From assembly GCA_900540855.1 (NCBI GenBank), contig UQHK01000003.1, positions 135,882 to 199,881 on the forward strand: a stretch of 64,000 nt of DNA. The letters are read 5' to 3'. The notes under the pieces are model-generated. The model saw only the letters and a program-made list of their open reading frames with translations, was not told where the DNA came from and ran no database searches. This stretch comes from an uncultured Collinsella sp. (lineage in GTDB: Bacteria > Actinomycetota > Coriobacteriia > Coriobacteriales > Coriobacteriaceae). The position numbers and the translations under genes were made by a program. Shown here piece by piece: positions 18,010 to 27,079 of this stretch; position 1 is the first letter of the stretch; each line of letters begins with the position of its first letter.

Positions 18010-20035
18010 CGTCTAAGAAGCGCGCGTCGTGCGCATGTTTCTCGATGTACTCGCGGCGATAGCCGACCTCGGAACCCATCAGCTCGCGCACGGCGCGGTC
18101 CGCCACCACGGCATCCTCGATCGACACGCGCTGCAGGATGCGGGTCTTGGGATCCATCGTCGTCGAGGCAAGCTGCTTGGGGTCCATCTCGCCCAGGCCC
18201 TTGTAGCGCTGGACGGTATAGCCCTTGCGCTTCTTGGTGATCTTGCCGTCCTTGGCCTTGCCGTCCTCGTCGTTGTCGTCGGGGTTCAGGCCCAGACTCT
18301 GGATGGTGTCGCGCAGGATCTCGTCTTCGGGCTGGCGGCCGTTGGGATACACGTAGTGGATCTTGTTGCGCACCTTAATGCCAAAGATGGGCGGGCAGGC
18401 AACATAGACGTAGCCGGCATCGATCAGCGGACGCATGTACTTGTAGAAGAACGTCAGCAGCAGGATGCGGATATGCGCACCGTCGACGTCTGCATCGGTC
18501 ATGATGATGATCTTGTGGTAGCGCGCCTTGGTGATATCGAAGTCGCCGCCGTCGCCGGCACTCGTCGTGACGCCGCAGCCGATCGCGGTAATCAGCGACT
18601 GGATGGTGTCGCTCGAAAACGCGCGGTGGTCGCCCACGCGCTCCACGTTCAAAATCTTGCCGCGCAGGGGTAGGATCGCCTGGATGTCTCGGCGACGGCC
18701 GTCCTTGGCCGAACCGCCTGCCGAGTCGCCCTCTACGATGAAGAGCTCGGTCAGTTCGGCATCGCGCACCGAGCAGTCAGCGAGCTTACCGGGCAGGGAC
18801 GCCGTCTCGAGCAGGCTCTTGCGACGCGTCGCCTCGCGCGCCTTGCGGGCGGCGTTGCGGGCCTTGCAGGCTTGCTGGGCCTTCTTGACGATCTCGCGGG
18901 CGGGCTTGGGATGCTCCTCGAGGTAGTCGGCGAGGCCGTCGGTCACGATCTTGAGCGTTAGCGCGCGCATATAGGAGCTGCCGAGCTTGGCCTTGGTCTG
19001 CCCCTCAAACTGCGGATCGGGCAGCTTGACCGAGATAACGGCCGAAAGGCCCTCGCGCACATCGTCGCCGGTCAGGTTGGCGTCTTTTTCCTTGAGCAGG
19101 TTCTGCTTGCGCGCGTAATCGTTGATTACGCGGGTGAGCGCGGTGCGGAAGCCCTCAAGGTGCATGCCGCCCTCGGGAGTGTAGATGTCGTTGGCAAACG
19201 ACATGACGTTCTCGCCGTAGCCGCTATTCCACTGCAGGGAAACCTCGACCTCGCCCATCTTGGCCACGGGAGCGTCCGGGTCCGATTTGCCCTCGATGTA
19301 GATGGGCTCCTTAAAGGCCTCGGGGACGTCCTTGCCCTCGTTGAGGAACTTGACGAAGTCGATGATGCCGCCCTCGTAGCAAAACTCCTCCACGTGGGGA
19401 GTCGCCTCGCGCTCGTCGGTCAGCACGATCTTGAGGTTCTTATTGAGGAACGCCGTCTCCTGCAGACGGTTGTGCAGCGTATCGAAATCGTAGATGCAGG
19501 TCTCGAAGATCTCGTCGTCGGGCCAGAAGGTGACGGTGGTACCCGTCGAATCCGAGGTGCCCACGACCTCCATCTTCTTGACGGTCTTGCCGCGCGAGAA
19601 CTCCATCTCGTAGGTGTTGCCATCGCGACGAACCTGAACGACCACGCGCTTGGACAGTGCGTTGACGACGGAGATGCCTACGCCGTGCAGGCCGCCCGAG
19701 ACCTTATAGGCCGAGTTATCGAACTTACCGCCGGCGTGCAAGATCGTCATAACGACCTCGAGCGTCGGGATCTTTTTAACAGGGTGCTCGTCGACGGGGA
19801 TGCCGCGCCCGTTGTCGACGACCGTGATGGAGTTGTCGGCGTGGACCGTCACCTGGATCTCGGTGCAGAAACCGGCCATGGCCTCGTCGACGGAGTTGTC
19901 AACGATCTCCCACACCAGGTGATGCAGACCGCTGGCGCTCGTCGAGCCGATATACATGCCCGGGCGCTTACGAACGGCCTCGAGACCTTCGAGAATCTTA
20001 ATCTCGCCGCCATCGTAATCGTTTTCGTTTGCCAC
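18005..20035 (-). CDS. gyrB: DNA gyrase subunit B
   Basis: 676 residues from GTG 20035 (VANENDYDGGEIKIL), with GAAGGAGG 5 bases upstream; an earlier in-frame ATG at 20053 overlaps that site. ATPase subunit of gyrase. The GHKL domain shows EIVDNSVDEAM, DNGRGIPVD and GGLHGVGISVVNALS. The TOPRIM domain has EGDSAGGSAKDGRRR and the acidic DADVDGAHI. The C-terminal end has QRYKGLGEMDPKQL. Complete and normal. Separated from the recF cluster by a terminator and from gyrA by a large hairpin. Confidence 0.97.
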   Translation of the reverse strand: MANENDYDGGEIKILEGLEAVRKRPGMYIGSTSASGLHHLVWEIVDNSVDEAMAGFCTEIQVTVHADNSITVVDNGRGIPVDEHPVKKIPTLEVVMTILHAGGKFDNSAYKVSGGLHGVGISVVNALSKRVVVQVRRDGNTYEMEFSRGKTVKKMEVVGTSDSTGTTVTFWPDDEIFETCIYDFDTLHNRLQETAFLNKNLKIVLTDEREATPHVEEFCYEGGIIDFVKFLNEGKDVPEAFKEPIYIEGKSDPDAPVAKMGEVEVSLQWNSGYGENVMSFANDIYTPEGGMHLEGFRTALTRVINDYARKQNLLKEKDANLTGDDVREGLSAVISVKLPDPQFEGQTKAKLGSSYMRALTLKIVTDGLADYLEEHPKPAREIVKKAQQACKARNAARKAREATRRKSLLETASLPGKLADCSVRDAELTELFIVEGDSAGGSAKDGRRRDIQAILPLRGKILNVERVGDHRAFSSDTIQSLITAIGCGVTTSAGDGGDFDITKARYHKIIIMTDADVDGAHIRILLLTFFYKYMRPLIDAGYVYVACPPIFGIKVRNKIHYVYPNGRQPEDEILRDTIQSLGLNPDDNDEDGKAKDGKITKKRKGYTVQRYKGLGEMDPKQLASTTMDPKTRILQRVSIEDAVVADRAVRELMGSEVGYRREYIEKHAHDARFLDA

Positions 20036-20082
20036 ACGTCCTCCTTCAGTCAAGAAAATGTGTACAGCCTTTCTAGTTTATC

Positions 20083-20111
20083 GTAAAAAATACCCTCGGG
20101 ACCGAGGGTAT
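20083..20111 (-). terminator. Terminator of the dnaN-recF-DUF721 run
   Basis: ATACCCTCGG (20090-20099) pairs perfectly with CCGAGGGTAT (20102-20111) around a 2-base loop; TTTTTTA follows on the - strand. It separates this run from gyrB. Confidence 0.8.
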
Positions 20112-20139
20112 TTGGCTCTACAAGGCCACCAGATGCGAT

Positions 20140-20703
20140 TTAAGGCTCTTTTTTGCTTTGCACGCCCTTGGCCCACTCGGCACTGGCTCTCATGGCATTC
20201 TCGAGGGCCTCGCGCAGTTTTTGGTCTTCGATGGGCGCCACCTGGCGCTCGATCTCGGTGCACTCGGCCTCACTTAGGTCGGCGTGCGGGGCCGGCGGGC
20301 GCTCGGTCGTCGCCGGGCGCAGGCGCTCCTTGGCGGCGGGCGGCGTGTGACCGGACGCGGTGGTTTTGAACACCAGGCCGTCCACATGCGCACCGGCGCG
20401 CTCCATGCGCGCGCGGATGATCTCGCGCAACAACGTCATTTCCTGCGTCCACGAGGGCGAGTCGAGATACACCAGCAGCTCATTGGACTCGGGCAGGTAG
20501 CGCAGTCCCGTCACATGCCGCCCCTCGCGCGTGCCCGAGCACACCGCGTTCCATGCGCGATAGACCGTGCGCGACTCCTCGGCGGCCTCCATCTGCGCAC
20601 GGCGCTTAGGCGTTGCAGCCGCCAGGATGCGCTGGCGCTCTGCGTTCAAAAACCCGCTGAAGGCGACTGTCTCGCTCTCGCGCTCGTAATTAGCACGTCT
20701 CAC
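20140..20703 (-). CDS. DUF721 (DciA-like) protein
   Basis: 187 residues. The DUF721 core spans ~45-110 (YRAWNAVCSG, LLVYLDSPSWTQEMTLLREIIRARM). In bacteria without DnaC/DnaI-type loaders this family (DciA) helps load the replicative helicase, and the position in the recF-gyrB cluster suits that role; here the role is inferred. The C-terminal third is charged and Pro/Ala-rich. Start GTG 20703 overlaps the recF stop by 14 bases with AAGGTGG upstream, indicating coupling. Confidence 0.8.
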   Translation of the reverse strand: MRRANYERESETVAFSGFLNAERQRILAAATPKRRAQMEAAEESRTVYRAWNAVCSGTREGRHVTGLRYLPESNELLVYLDSPSWTQEMTLLREIIRARMERAGAHVDGLVFKTTASGHTPPAAKERLRPATTERPPAPHADLSEAECTEIERQVAPIEDQKLREALENAMRASAEWAKGVQSKKEP

Positions 20704-21796
20704 CCATGCTCACCACCTTGGCTCGATCAAGCAGGTCATCGGTAAAGTACCCCAGGTTGGTCGTAGTTATGACCGTCTGGATATCATCGCCAATCAGCCG
20801 CAGGAAAGCGCCGCGACGCTCGCCGTCGAGCTCGCTCATCACGTCGTCCAAAAGCAGCAGTGGGGCGGTGCCCAGGACATCGCGAGCCACGGCAACCTCG
20901 GCCACCTTCCAGGACAGCACCAGCGTGCGCTGCTGTCCTTGGCTGGCAAATGAACGGGCGGAGCGACCCGCCACGGTAAACTCGATCTCGTCGCGATGCG
21001 GTCCCACCAACGTCACGCCGCGGCGAATTTCCTCGTCGGCATGCTCGTCAAGGGCGGCCAGCATGCGCTCGTACGCCCAACCCTTCAGCTCTTCGCGATC
21101 CTCGACCTGGGGCAAAGCCCCCAGCGTGGACGCATAGGTCACGTTGGCGGCCTCGCCGGACGCTACTTGCCCGTAGGCAGTGTGCACATGGCCCGCCAGC
21201 CGGTCGAGTAGGGCCAACCGGTGCACGAGCAGGGCCGAGCCCGCGCGGGCAATCGAATCGTTCCACGCGCCGAGCATCTCGCGGCAGCACCAGGTCTCCT
21301 TGAGCAAGGCGTTACGCTGGGTCACGCAGCGCCCATAGGTGCTCGCAAGATCGGCATAGCGTGCGCTCAGTTGCATGCCAAAGTCATCGAGGGCGGCGCG
21401 GCGCACACTGGCGCCACGCTTAACCATGTCCAGATGGTCGGGGCAAAACAGCACGCTCGGAAGAACCCCGCGCACACCGGCGGCAGAGCATCTCTTGCCG
21501 TTGCGGCTAAACGAGCGCTTACCGTCCTCCGCGCTCAATCCCATATCAAGCACGCGGCCGTCGCCCTCGAGCCTCAGCTCGATCTTGCACGAGCCCACGC
21601 CGTCATGGACGAGCTCGGCTGCGGTCGGATGCCTAAACGAGGCGCCGCTCGTCAGCAGCTGCAGCGCCTCTATGAGATTGGTCTTTCCCGCCGCGTTGGG
21701 TCCCGCAAGTATCGTCACGCCCTCGTCCAGGGCAAGGTGATAGCTATCGAAGCTGCGGTAGTGCGCGACGGAAAGATCGCGGGCGAACATGGTCAT
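20690..21796 (-). CDS. recF: DNA replication and repair protein RecF
   Basis: 368 residues, SMC-like ATPase that helps load RecA at gaps. Walker A GPNAAGKTNLIEA (32-44), signature FASQGQQRTLVLSWK, Walker B PLLLLDDVMSELD. ATG 21796, or ATG two codons later, lies 9 bases after the dnaN stop; the ribosome site is poor, so it may be coupled to dnaN. Length is typical. Confidence 0.96.
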   Translation of the reverse strand: MTMFARDLSVAHYRSFDSYHLALDEGVTILAGPNAAGKTNLIEALQLLTSGASFRHPTAAELVHDGVGSCKIELRLEGDGRVLDMGLSAEDGKRSFSRNGKRCSAAGVRGVLPSVLFCPDHLDMVKRGASVRRAALDDFGMQLSARYADLASTYGRCVTQRNALLKETWCCREMLGAWNDSIARAGSALLVHRLALLDRLAGHVHTAYGQVASGEAANVTYASTLGALPQVEDREELKGWAYERMLAALDEHADEEIRRGVTLVGPHRDEIEFTVAGRSARSFASQGQQRTLVLSWKVAEVAVARDVLGTAPLLLLDDVMSELDGERRGAFLRLIGDDIQTVITTTNLGYFTDDLLDRAKVVSMGETC

Positions 21797-21805
21797 GGCG
21801 CAGCG

Positions 21806-22909
21806 CTAGATGCGGACCGGCATGACCAGGTACAGGTAGTTGATCTTGTCGTAGGACTTGAAGATGCCCGCCTGCGAGTAGCTCTTGATCTCCAGCGTGA
21901 TCTCCTTCTCCTTGGACAGGGCATTGAGGCAGCCGAAGATGTAGTGGTAGTTGAAGGCGATGGTACCCGACTCGCCCTCGGCCTCGACATCGATCGTCTC
22001 CTGCGCAAGGTCCTGGTCATTGGAAATGGAGGACAGGCCCATCTGCCCGTTCTCGACATCGATCTCGAACTTGACGGCGGGGTTGGCGCTCGCGATAACG
22101 GCCACGCGCTTGAGGGCGGCGTTAAAGGCGGCGACGTCGATCCTGACGCTCGTCACGCACGAATCGGGGATGAGCTGCTTGTAGTTGGGGTACACGCCCT
22201 CGATGCGACGCGACACGTAGGTGGTGTTGCCGGCCTCGAAGACGACCTGGGTGTCGGTAGCCCCGATCATGATGGTCGCCTGGCTGGCCATGATGTTCAG
22301 CGCGTCGTTAAAGGCGTCAGCCGGAACGTTGAGCTCAAAGGAGCCCTCGAGGGTCGAGGTCTCGACCTGCGTATCGCACACGGCCAAGCGGAAGGAATCG
22401 GTCGCTACCAGGCGTACGGTGTTGTTCTCGACCTTCATGTGCACGCCGCCCAGGATGGGGCGAGCCTTGTCGGTCGAGGTGACGCGCCACACGCGGCCGA
22501 CCATTTCGGACAAGACATCGGTCGGCAGCTCCACGGCACTCTCGATGGCATAGGCCGGAAACTCGGGGAAGTCATTGGCATCGAGCGTGTTCAGGCGGAA
22601 AGAGCTCTTCTCGCAACCAATCAGCACCTGGCGCTCGGACAGCTCAAAGGTGACCGGGGCATCGGGGAGGGTCTTGGTGATATTGGAGAGCATCTTACAG
22701 GGAATAACCATCTCGCCCTCTTCTTCGACATGCGCCGCGATGCGATGACGGATCGAGATGGTGTAGTTAGAGGTCTGGAATTCCAAGATGCCGTCTTGGG
22801 CCTTAACGAGCACGCCCGACAGGATGGGGAGGGTGGATGCCGAAGCGACACCCTTCATAACGACGCCGATGGCTTGTGTAAGCGAGCTCTGGCTGACGGT
22901 GAACTTCAT
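21806..22909 (-). CDS. dnaN: DNA polymerase III beta sliding clamp
   Basis: 367 residues, ring-shaped processivity clamp. Begins MKFTVSQSSLTQAIGVVMKG and ends YLYLVMPVRI, matching the typical beta-clamp C-terminus that contributes to the partner-binding pocket. Three repeated clamp domains are evident. ATG 22909 is preceded by AAAGGTATTAAAAG. Next to the putative oriC. Confidence 0.97.
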   Translation of the reverse strand: MKFTVSQSSLTQAIGVVMKGVASASTLPILSGVLVKAQDGILEFQTSNYTISIRHRIAAHVEEEGEMVIPCKMLSNITKTLPDAPVTFELSERQVLIGCEKSSFRLNTLDANDFPEFPAYAIESAVELPTDVLSEMVGRVWRVTSTDKARPILGGVHMKVENNTVRLVATDSFRLAVCDTQVETSTLEGSFELNVPADAFNDALNIMASQATIMIGATDTQVVFEAGNTTYVSRRIEGVYPNYKQLIPDSCVTSVRIDVAAFNAALKRVAVIASANPAVKFEIDVENGQMGLSSISNDQDLAQETIDVEAEGESGTIAFNYHYIFGCLNALSKEKEITLEIKSYSQAGIFKSYDKINYLYLVMPVRI

Positions 22910-23147
22910 CTTTTAATACCTTTCTATAGATATAAATATCTTAATAATAGTAATAGCACTGACGAAACTGTTGATTACTCCCAAAGACGCAGGTCAGACC
23001 CAGAAAGAGAATCGACAGCAACCTGTGTGCAACAGGGGTGGTTTTCCACGTTCAAAACCTGCGCAAAACTTTTCATCACCGCGGGTTGGGTTTTAGACAC
23101 CTTATGCCCGTGGTTTCGACAAGTTTTCAACAGGTGTCTCTATTTCC
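22910..23147. other. oriC: Putative oriC, dnaA-dnaN intergenic region
   Basis: 238 bp. Next to dnaN is a strongly AT-rich stretch (about 22921-22965, ATAGATATAAATATC...) suited to unwinding. Toward dnaA lie DnaA-box-like sequences: TTTTCAACA at 23124-23132 and TTTTCCACG at 23043-23051 approximately, plus weaker relatives. The first is embedded in the 13-mer AGTTTTCAACAGG, which recurs twice, inverted, on the other side of dnaA. Location and composition support an origin; function is not shown. Confidence 0.65.
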
Positions 23148-24872
23148 CTACGAGCGCAGTGTAATTTTATCGCGCAGCGACTTGAGGTCTTCGGTGACGG
23201 TGCGGTCTTCCTGGATCATCTTCTGGACCTTTTTGTAGCTCGTACTGACGGTCGAGTGGTTGCGGTTGCCAAATTCGGCGCCCACCGCCGTGGTCGTCAT
23301 CTCGCACATCTCGATGGCCAAGTAGATAGCGATATGGCGTGCTTTGGCGATATTGGCGTTGCGACGCGGGCCGATGAGCTCCTCGTGCGTCACGCCGTAC
23401 TGCTCTTCGATGACGGACTGAACCGTCTGGACGTTGATCTTTTTGGCCGATGTGTCGAAGTACTGGCTGGCGATGGCGTCGATATCGTCAAAGGTGAGCT
23501 CCCCGCCCTCGCGCTCGCGGTCGCCCGCCTCGCCGGCGCAGCGCTCGCAAAAGCTCTCGAGTTCGCGGATGTTGGTGCCCGAGACCTCGGCCATGTGTTT
23601 AAAGTGATCGTCGGTCAGGTGCCCGCTGTCGCCCCCATAGGCCGCCAGCAGCGAGTCGTCGCCTGCCTCGGGAGCGGCGACGATGGTGTTCTCGTAATAG
23701 CGCTGCAAGATCTTGTATTTCATCTCGTAGCTGGGCTCTGCGACCAGGCAGAGCATGCCGGCGTTGAAGCGGCTGGTCAGACGCTCGTCCATGCTCAGGT
23801 CCTTGGGGGCGCGGTCTGCCGCGATGACGACCTTCTTGTTGTTGCGGATGAACTCGTCCATGAGCTGGAAAAAGTAGTCCACGCTCGCGCGCTTGCCGAT
23901 GATGTTTTGGATGTCATCGATGATGAGCACGTCCACGCCGTGGTATGCCTGCATGATAGGGGCGTTGCTCTTCTTTTGGCGGTCGAACTCGGTCATCAGG
24001 TCGTCCAGATATGCCTGGGAGTTGGCATACTTGACCTTGATCTCGGGCGACTTCTCGGCGAGCTCGTTTTTGATGGCAAGCAGCAGGTGCGTCTTGCCCA
24101 GGCCCGATTTGCCGTAGATGAACAGTGATGTGCACGTGCCGCGCTCGTCCGCGAGGGCGGCAAACTTGAGTGCCGAGCGATAGGCATGGCTGTTCTCGGG
24201 GCCGTAGACAAAGTTCTCAAAGGTAAATTTTGAGTTCGCGACGAGTGGGGCTCCATCCGTATTCTGCTCGGCCGGCACGGTCGGTGCTGGCATGGGTGAA
24301 GCGGGGGTCGCGGCTTGCGTGGACTTAGTCGGCGCTCCGCCCTTCATCTGGTTCATCATGCGACGAAAATCATCGGCCGAGAGCGTGTTCTTGATTGCAA
24401 TGCCCGAATCCGCGCCCGCCGCTGCGTCGTGAGCGATAGGCATGTGCGTGACGGGTGCGTTCGTTGACGTCGCCGCCGCGGTCGGCAACGGTGCCATGGT
24501 TTCACGGGAAACATCGCCGTGCTGGTGCTCGATTGTCGGCACGTCGCCTGCGGAGGCCGGCACCGCCGGGGAAGCAGCGGGAGCCGTGGCGGGCACCGTC
24601 GCGGCAGCAGATTCGGCCGTTGCGCCTTGCGGTGCCACGATGTCGAGCGCGATCGGAGCAAAGGCGATTTCTTCCAGATAGGCCTCAATAGTCGGCTGAT
24701 GCTTTTTGAGCTGCGCGATGGCAAAGCGCGAGGGGGCCTCGATCGTGAGCGTATCTTCGGTCAGGCTTATGGCGCGCGATTGCCCCAGCATGTTGATGAG
24801 GCGTGCATCTTGGCCGTCGCGCTGGCAAAAGGCGATGGCATCCCCCAGGATGATGCTTGCTTCCTCGTCCAC
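23148..24872 (-). CDS. dnaA: Chromosomal replication initiator DnaA
   Basis: 574 residues, GTG start at 24872. Domain I at 1-90. A long Ala/Pro-rich domain II (~95-225). The AAA+ domain starts at SKFTFENFVYGPEN with Walker A GKSGLGKTHL and Walker B LIIDDIQNI. Domain IV at the C-terminus carries the DNA-binding signature EFGNRNHSTV. In most DnaA proteins this reads FGGRDH(S/T)TV, so a Gly and the base-contacting Asp are both replaced by Asn. This matches the non-standard boxes around the gene. A two-mismatch parS-like sequence lies inside the domain II coding region. It follows the ATPase gene at 24888 by 15 bases. Confidence 0.96.
   Translation of the reverse strand: MDEEASIILGDAIAFCQRDGQDARLINMLGQSRAISLTEDTLTIEAPSRFAIAQLKKHQPTIEAYLEEIAFAPIALDIVAPQGATAESAAATVPATAPAASPAVPASAGDVPTIEHQHGDVSRETMAPLPTAAATSTNAPVTHMPIAHDAAAGADSGIAIKNTLSADDFRRMMNQMKGGAPTKSTQAATPASPMPAPTVPAEQNTDGAPLVANSKFTFENFVYGPENSHAYRSALKFAALADERGTCTSLFIYGKSGLGKTHLLLAIKNELAEKSPEIKVKYANSQAYLDDLMTEFDRQKKSNAPIMQAYHGVDVLIIDDIQNIIGKRASVDYFFQLMDEFIRNNKKVVIAADRAPKDLSMDERLTSRFNAGMLCLVAEPSYEMKYKILQRYYENTIVAAPEAGDDSLLAAYGGDSGHLTDDHFKHMAEVSGTNIRELESFCERCAGEAGDREREGGELTFDDIDAIASQYFDTSAKKINVQTVQSVIEEQYGVTHEELIGPRRNANIAKARHIAIYLAIEMCEMTTTAVGAEFGNRNHSTVSTSYKKVQKMIQEDRTVTEDLKSLRDKITLRS
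24498..24513. promoter_or_regulatory. Degenerate parS-like site inside dnaA
   Basis: GGTTTCACGGGAAACA differs from the perfect parS of this window (TGTTTCACGTGAAACA) at two positions. It encodes part of the linker domain, so it could be chance. Confidence 0.35.
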
Positions 24873-24887
24873 TGTCTCTCCCGTTCT

Positions 24888-26240
24888 TTAGCTCTGAGCT
24901 CGCACACGAGCGGCGCCGAGTTCGGTCAGATGGTATTTCTGGCCATGCTTGATGACCAAGCCGGCCTGCGCCAAGTCATTGAGCGTGCGTGACCAAGTGG
25001 GGGCCGAGTTTCCAAACGCCCTCGCCAGATCGGTTGCACCGCACGCTTGATTTTGCGCCAGATAGCCCAGCGCGGCGTTGCCGCGATCGCTTACGAACAC
25101 GTCCGGCTGTGGCTGCGCATACTGATTTGCTGCATTAGGATACATCATTTGAGCTGCTGATTGTTGAGAACTCTGCATCGGCGGCATTTGCTGTTGAAAA
25201 CTTTGAGGCCACTGTTGGTAAGGCTGCGGAGGCATCTGCTGGGCCCAGGGGTTGTACTGCTGCTGCGGCATCTGCTGGTACGGCTGCTGATATCCCTGCT
25301 GGTACTGCTGTGGGAACTGCTGGCCATACCCCAGTGGCGGCATCTGCTGATATGGATATCCCTGTTGGTACGGCTGATATCCCATTTGCTGGCCACCCGG
25401 TGCCCCCGTCGCCTGCTGCATTGCTGCTGCATCCTGATCCGCCAGCGGCATGGCCTCTGGCACGTTTGGCGGCATCGACATCGACGCCGCCTGGGACTCT
25501 TGTGTAGGAAGCATTCCGGGCTGCTGCATCTGTTCCACGCGGGGCTGCATCTGTTGCGTTGCCATGGGCTGCTGCGCAAAAGCTCCCGGCAGGGGATATG
25601 CGGACTGCTCCGTCTCGGGCCGCACGGCAGCACCGCGCCCGCCGGCGCGTTCGATTTCCTGCACGCGTTTAGGATCCAGGCTTACCGTAACCACGGTGCC
25701 GTTGCCCATGTTGTCCTCGATGGACACGGCCCCGCCGGCGTTTTCCAAATACTCCTGCACCATGGGAAACCCTGCTCCGGTTCCACGGATATAGCGCTTC
25801 ATCTTGCTGTTTGCGCTGGTAACGCCAAAGTCGAAAGCGCGCTCCTTGTCGTCGATGCCGGGTCCTTGATCAGCAAAGCGGATGGTGTCTCCGCCGTCCA
25901 GAATCGAGATGATGGGCTCGGCAAAGTGCGCGTGGATAAAGTTTTCGACAATCTCGCGGATGACCATGAGCGAGATATGGCCACCTTGTTCTTTCATGCA
26001 CTGGTAGACGGTGTTGGTCGTCTCTTCCAAATACGCGCGGACATCTTGCGGATCAATGACGATCACACGCGGTGTCGACAGCATGTCGTCATAGACGGCG
26101 ATGCGCGCGGCGTACATGGCTTTTGGCGCCTGCGTGGTCGTCTGCTCGCCTTCCTCACGCTCTTCGCGCACGCCGGTGATGTGCTCGTTGTCGGGTGCCG
26201 GGTCTCCGGAATCGACCATGGTGTAAAAGTCGTCAGACAT
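24888..26240 (-). CDS. GHKL ATPase / Q-P-rich linker / winged-helix protein beside dnaA
   Basis: 450 residues, no named family recognised for the whole. Residues ~60-190 form a GHKL (HATPase_c) domain: N-box REIVENFIHAHF (95-106), G1 DQGPGID (124-130), G2 GTGAGFPM (153-160). There is no dimerisation/His box, so it looks like an RsbW/SpoIIAB-style ATPase rather than a sensor kinase. Residues ~210-390 are low complexity, dominated by Q, P, M and Y (YQQGYPYQQMP repeats). Residues ~395-450 read as a winged helix (ATDLARAFGNSAPTWSRTLNDL, then a wing). A nucleotide-switched DNA-binding protein is plausible. It is 15 bp upstream of dnaA and probably in its operon; its own upstream region holds DnaA-box-like repeats. 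Confidence 0.75.
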   Translation of the reverse strand: MSDDFYTMVDSGDPAPDNEHITGVREEREEGEQTTTQAPKAMYAARIAVYDDMLSTPRVIVIDPQDVRAYLEETTNTVYQCMKEQGGHISLMVIREIVENFIHAHFAEPIISILDGGDTIRFADQGPGIDDKERAFDFGVTSANSKMKRYIRGTGAGFPMVQEYLENAGGAVSIEDNMGNGTVVTVSLDPKRVQEIERAGGRGAAVRPETEQSAYPLPGAFAQQPMATQQMQPRVEQMQQPGMLPTQESQAASMSMPPNVPEAMPLADQDAAAMQQATGAPGGQQMGYQPYQQGYPYQQMPPLGYGQQFPQQYQQGYQQPYQQMPQQQYNPWAQQMPPQPYQQWPQSFQQQMPPMQSSQQSAAQMMYPNAANQYAQPQPDVFVSDRGNAALGYLAQNQACGATDLARAFGNSAPTWSRTLNDLAQAGLVIKHGQKYHLTELGAARVRAQS

Positions 26241-26483
26241 GCCGCTCGCAATCTTTCAAAAGGTTTCGAACAAATAGTAGCTCACCGTGCAATGTTTCTC
26301 ATCTTTCGACAACTTTTCAAAACCTGTTGAAAACTTTGGAAAATGGACGAAAAGTTCTCAACATTGCCAACATGACCTGTTGAAAACTCGATGAAATATC
26401 GTGAAAAGTTGCCATGCACCGCTAAATCGAGCTCGGCTTATGGGGGAACCGTGTGAACTGCGTAACCTTTTACCTTTGATTTC
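26241..26483. other. AT-rich region with DnaA-box-like repeats, second part of the origin region
   Basis: Gene-free gap upstream of the divergent ATPase gene and rpmH. TGTTGAAAA occurs at 26325-26333 and 26378-26386, both within CCTGTTGAAAACT, the exact complement of the 13-mer at 23122-23134. Variants are TTTTCAAAA at 26314-26322 and TTCTCAACA at 26355-26363. It could be part of a bipartite oriC or control the ATPase-dnaA operon. Confidence 0.6.
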
Positions 26484-26513
26484 TTGACATTTGAACATTG
26501 ATTTCCCTACAAT
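26484..26513 (+). promoter_or_regulatory. Promoter of rpmH-rnpA
   Basis: TTGACA, 18-base spacer, TACAAT; the -10 box ends 72 bases before the rpmH start. Confidence 0.8.
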
Positions 26514-26585
26514 CTTCAAGCTCACGTGTCTATATCTGCGTCCGCGCCCCCGCGGACACTCGAAATGCAGCAGGAGGAACTTAAG

Positions 26586-26720
26586 ATGAAGCGTACGTAT
26601 CAGCCTAATAAGCGTAAGCGTGCCAAGACCCATGGCTTCCGTGCCCGTATGGCCACTAAGGGTGGTCGTGCCGTGCTCGCCCGTCGTCGCGCCAAGGGCC
26701 GCAAGCGTCTCACTGTCTAG
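26586..26720 (+). CDS. rpmH: 50S ribosomal protein L34
   Basis: 44 residues, MKRTYQPNKRKRAKTHGFRA..., typical Arg/Lys-rich L34. ATG 26586 has AGGAGG 9 bases upstream. First gene of the rpmH-rnpA-yidD-yidC-jag run that conventionally lies next to bacterial origins. Confidence 0.98.
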   Translation: MKRTYQPNKRKRAKTHGFRARMATKGGRAVLARRRAKGRKRLTV

Positions 26721-26740
26721 CAGCGATACACACATCTCGC

Positions 26741-27079
26741 ATGAAGACTATTAAGTCTCGGCAAGATTTCGAGCATGTGTTCAGTCAGGGGCGTCGTTTC
26801 AATCACCCTCTGATTCGAATGACCATATGTGAATCGGTTGGCGAAGGCGACTCCGGAAGGGTCGCCTTCGTTGGTGCTAAACGGCTCGGTTGTGCTGTCG
26901 TGCGCAACCGTTCTAAGCGTGTGATGCGCGAGGCCGCCCGCAGCTGTGGATTTCCCGTTGCGGGTTATGACATCATCTTGTTCGCAACTCCCAAGACGAG
27001 GGTTTCTTCGCCTCAGGAGATGGACAATGCATTGCGTTCGCTTATGAAACGCGCCGGCGTTGCCGGGGAGGAGCGATGA
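26741..27079 (+). CDS. rnpA: Ribonuclease P protein component
   Basis: 112 residues; basic protein that supports catalysis of tRNA 5' processing by RNase P RNA. Contains the family core GAKRLGCAVVRNRSKRVMRE (residues ~46-65). Overlaps yidD by 4 bases (ATGA). Confidence 0.96.
   Translation: MKTIKSRQDFEHVFSQGRRFNHPLIRMTICESVGEGDSGRVAFVGAKRLGCAVVRNRSKRVMREAARSCGFPVAGYDIILFATPKTRVSSPQEMDNALRSLMKRAGVAGEER

Noticed and set aside
21221..23164. 647-codon forward frame
   Set aside because: Antisense to recF, dnaN and the origin region; no domain.
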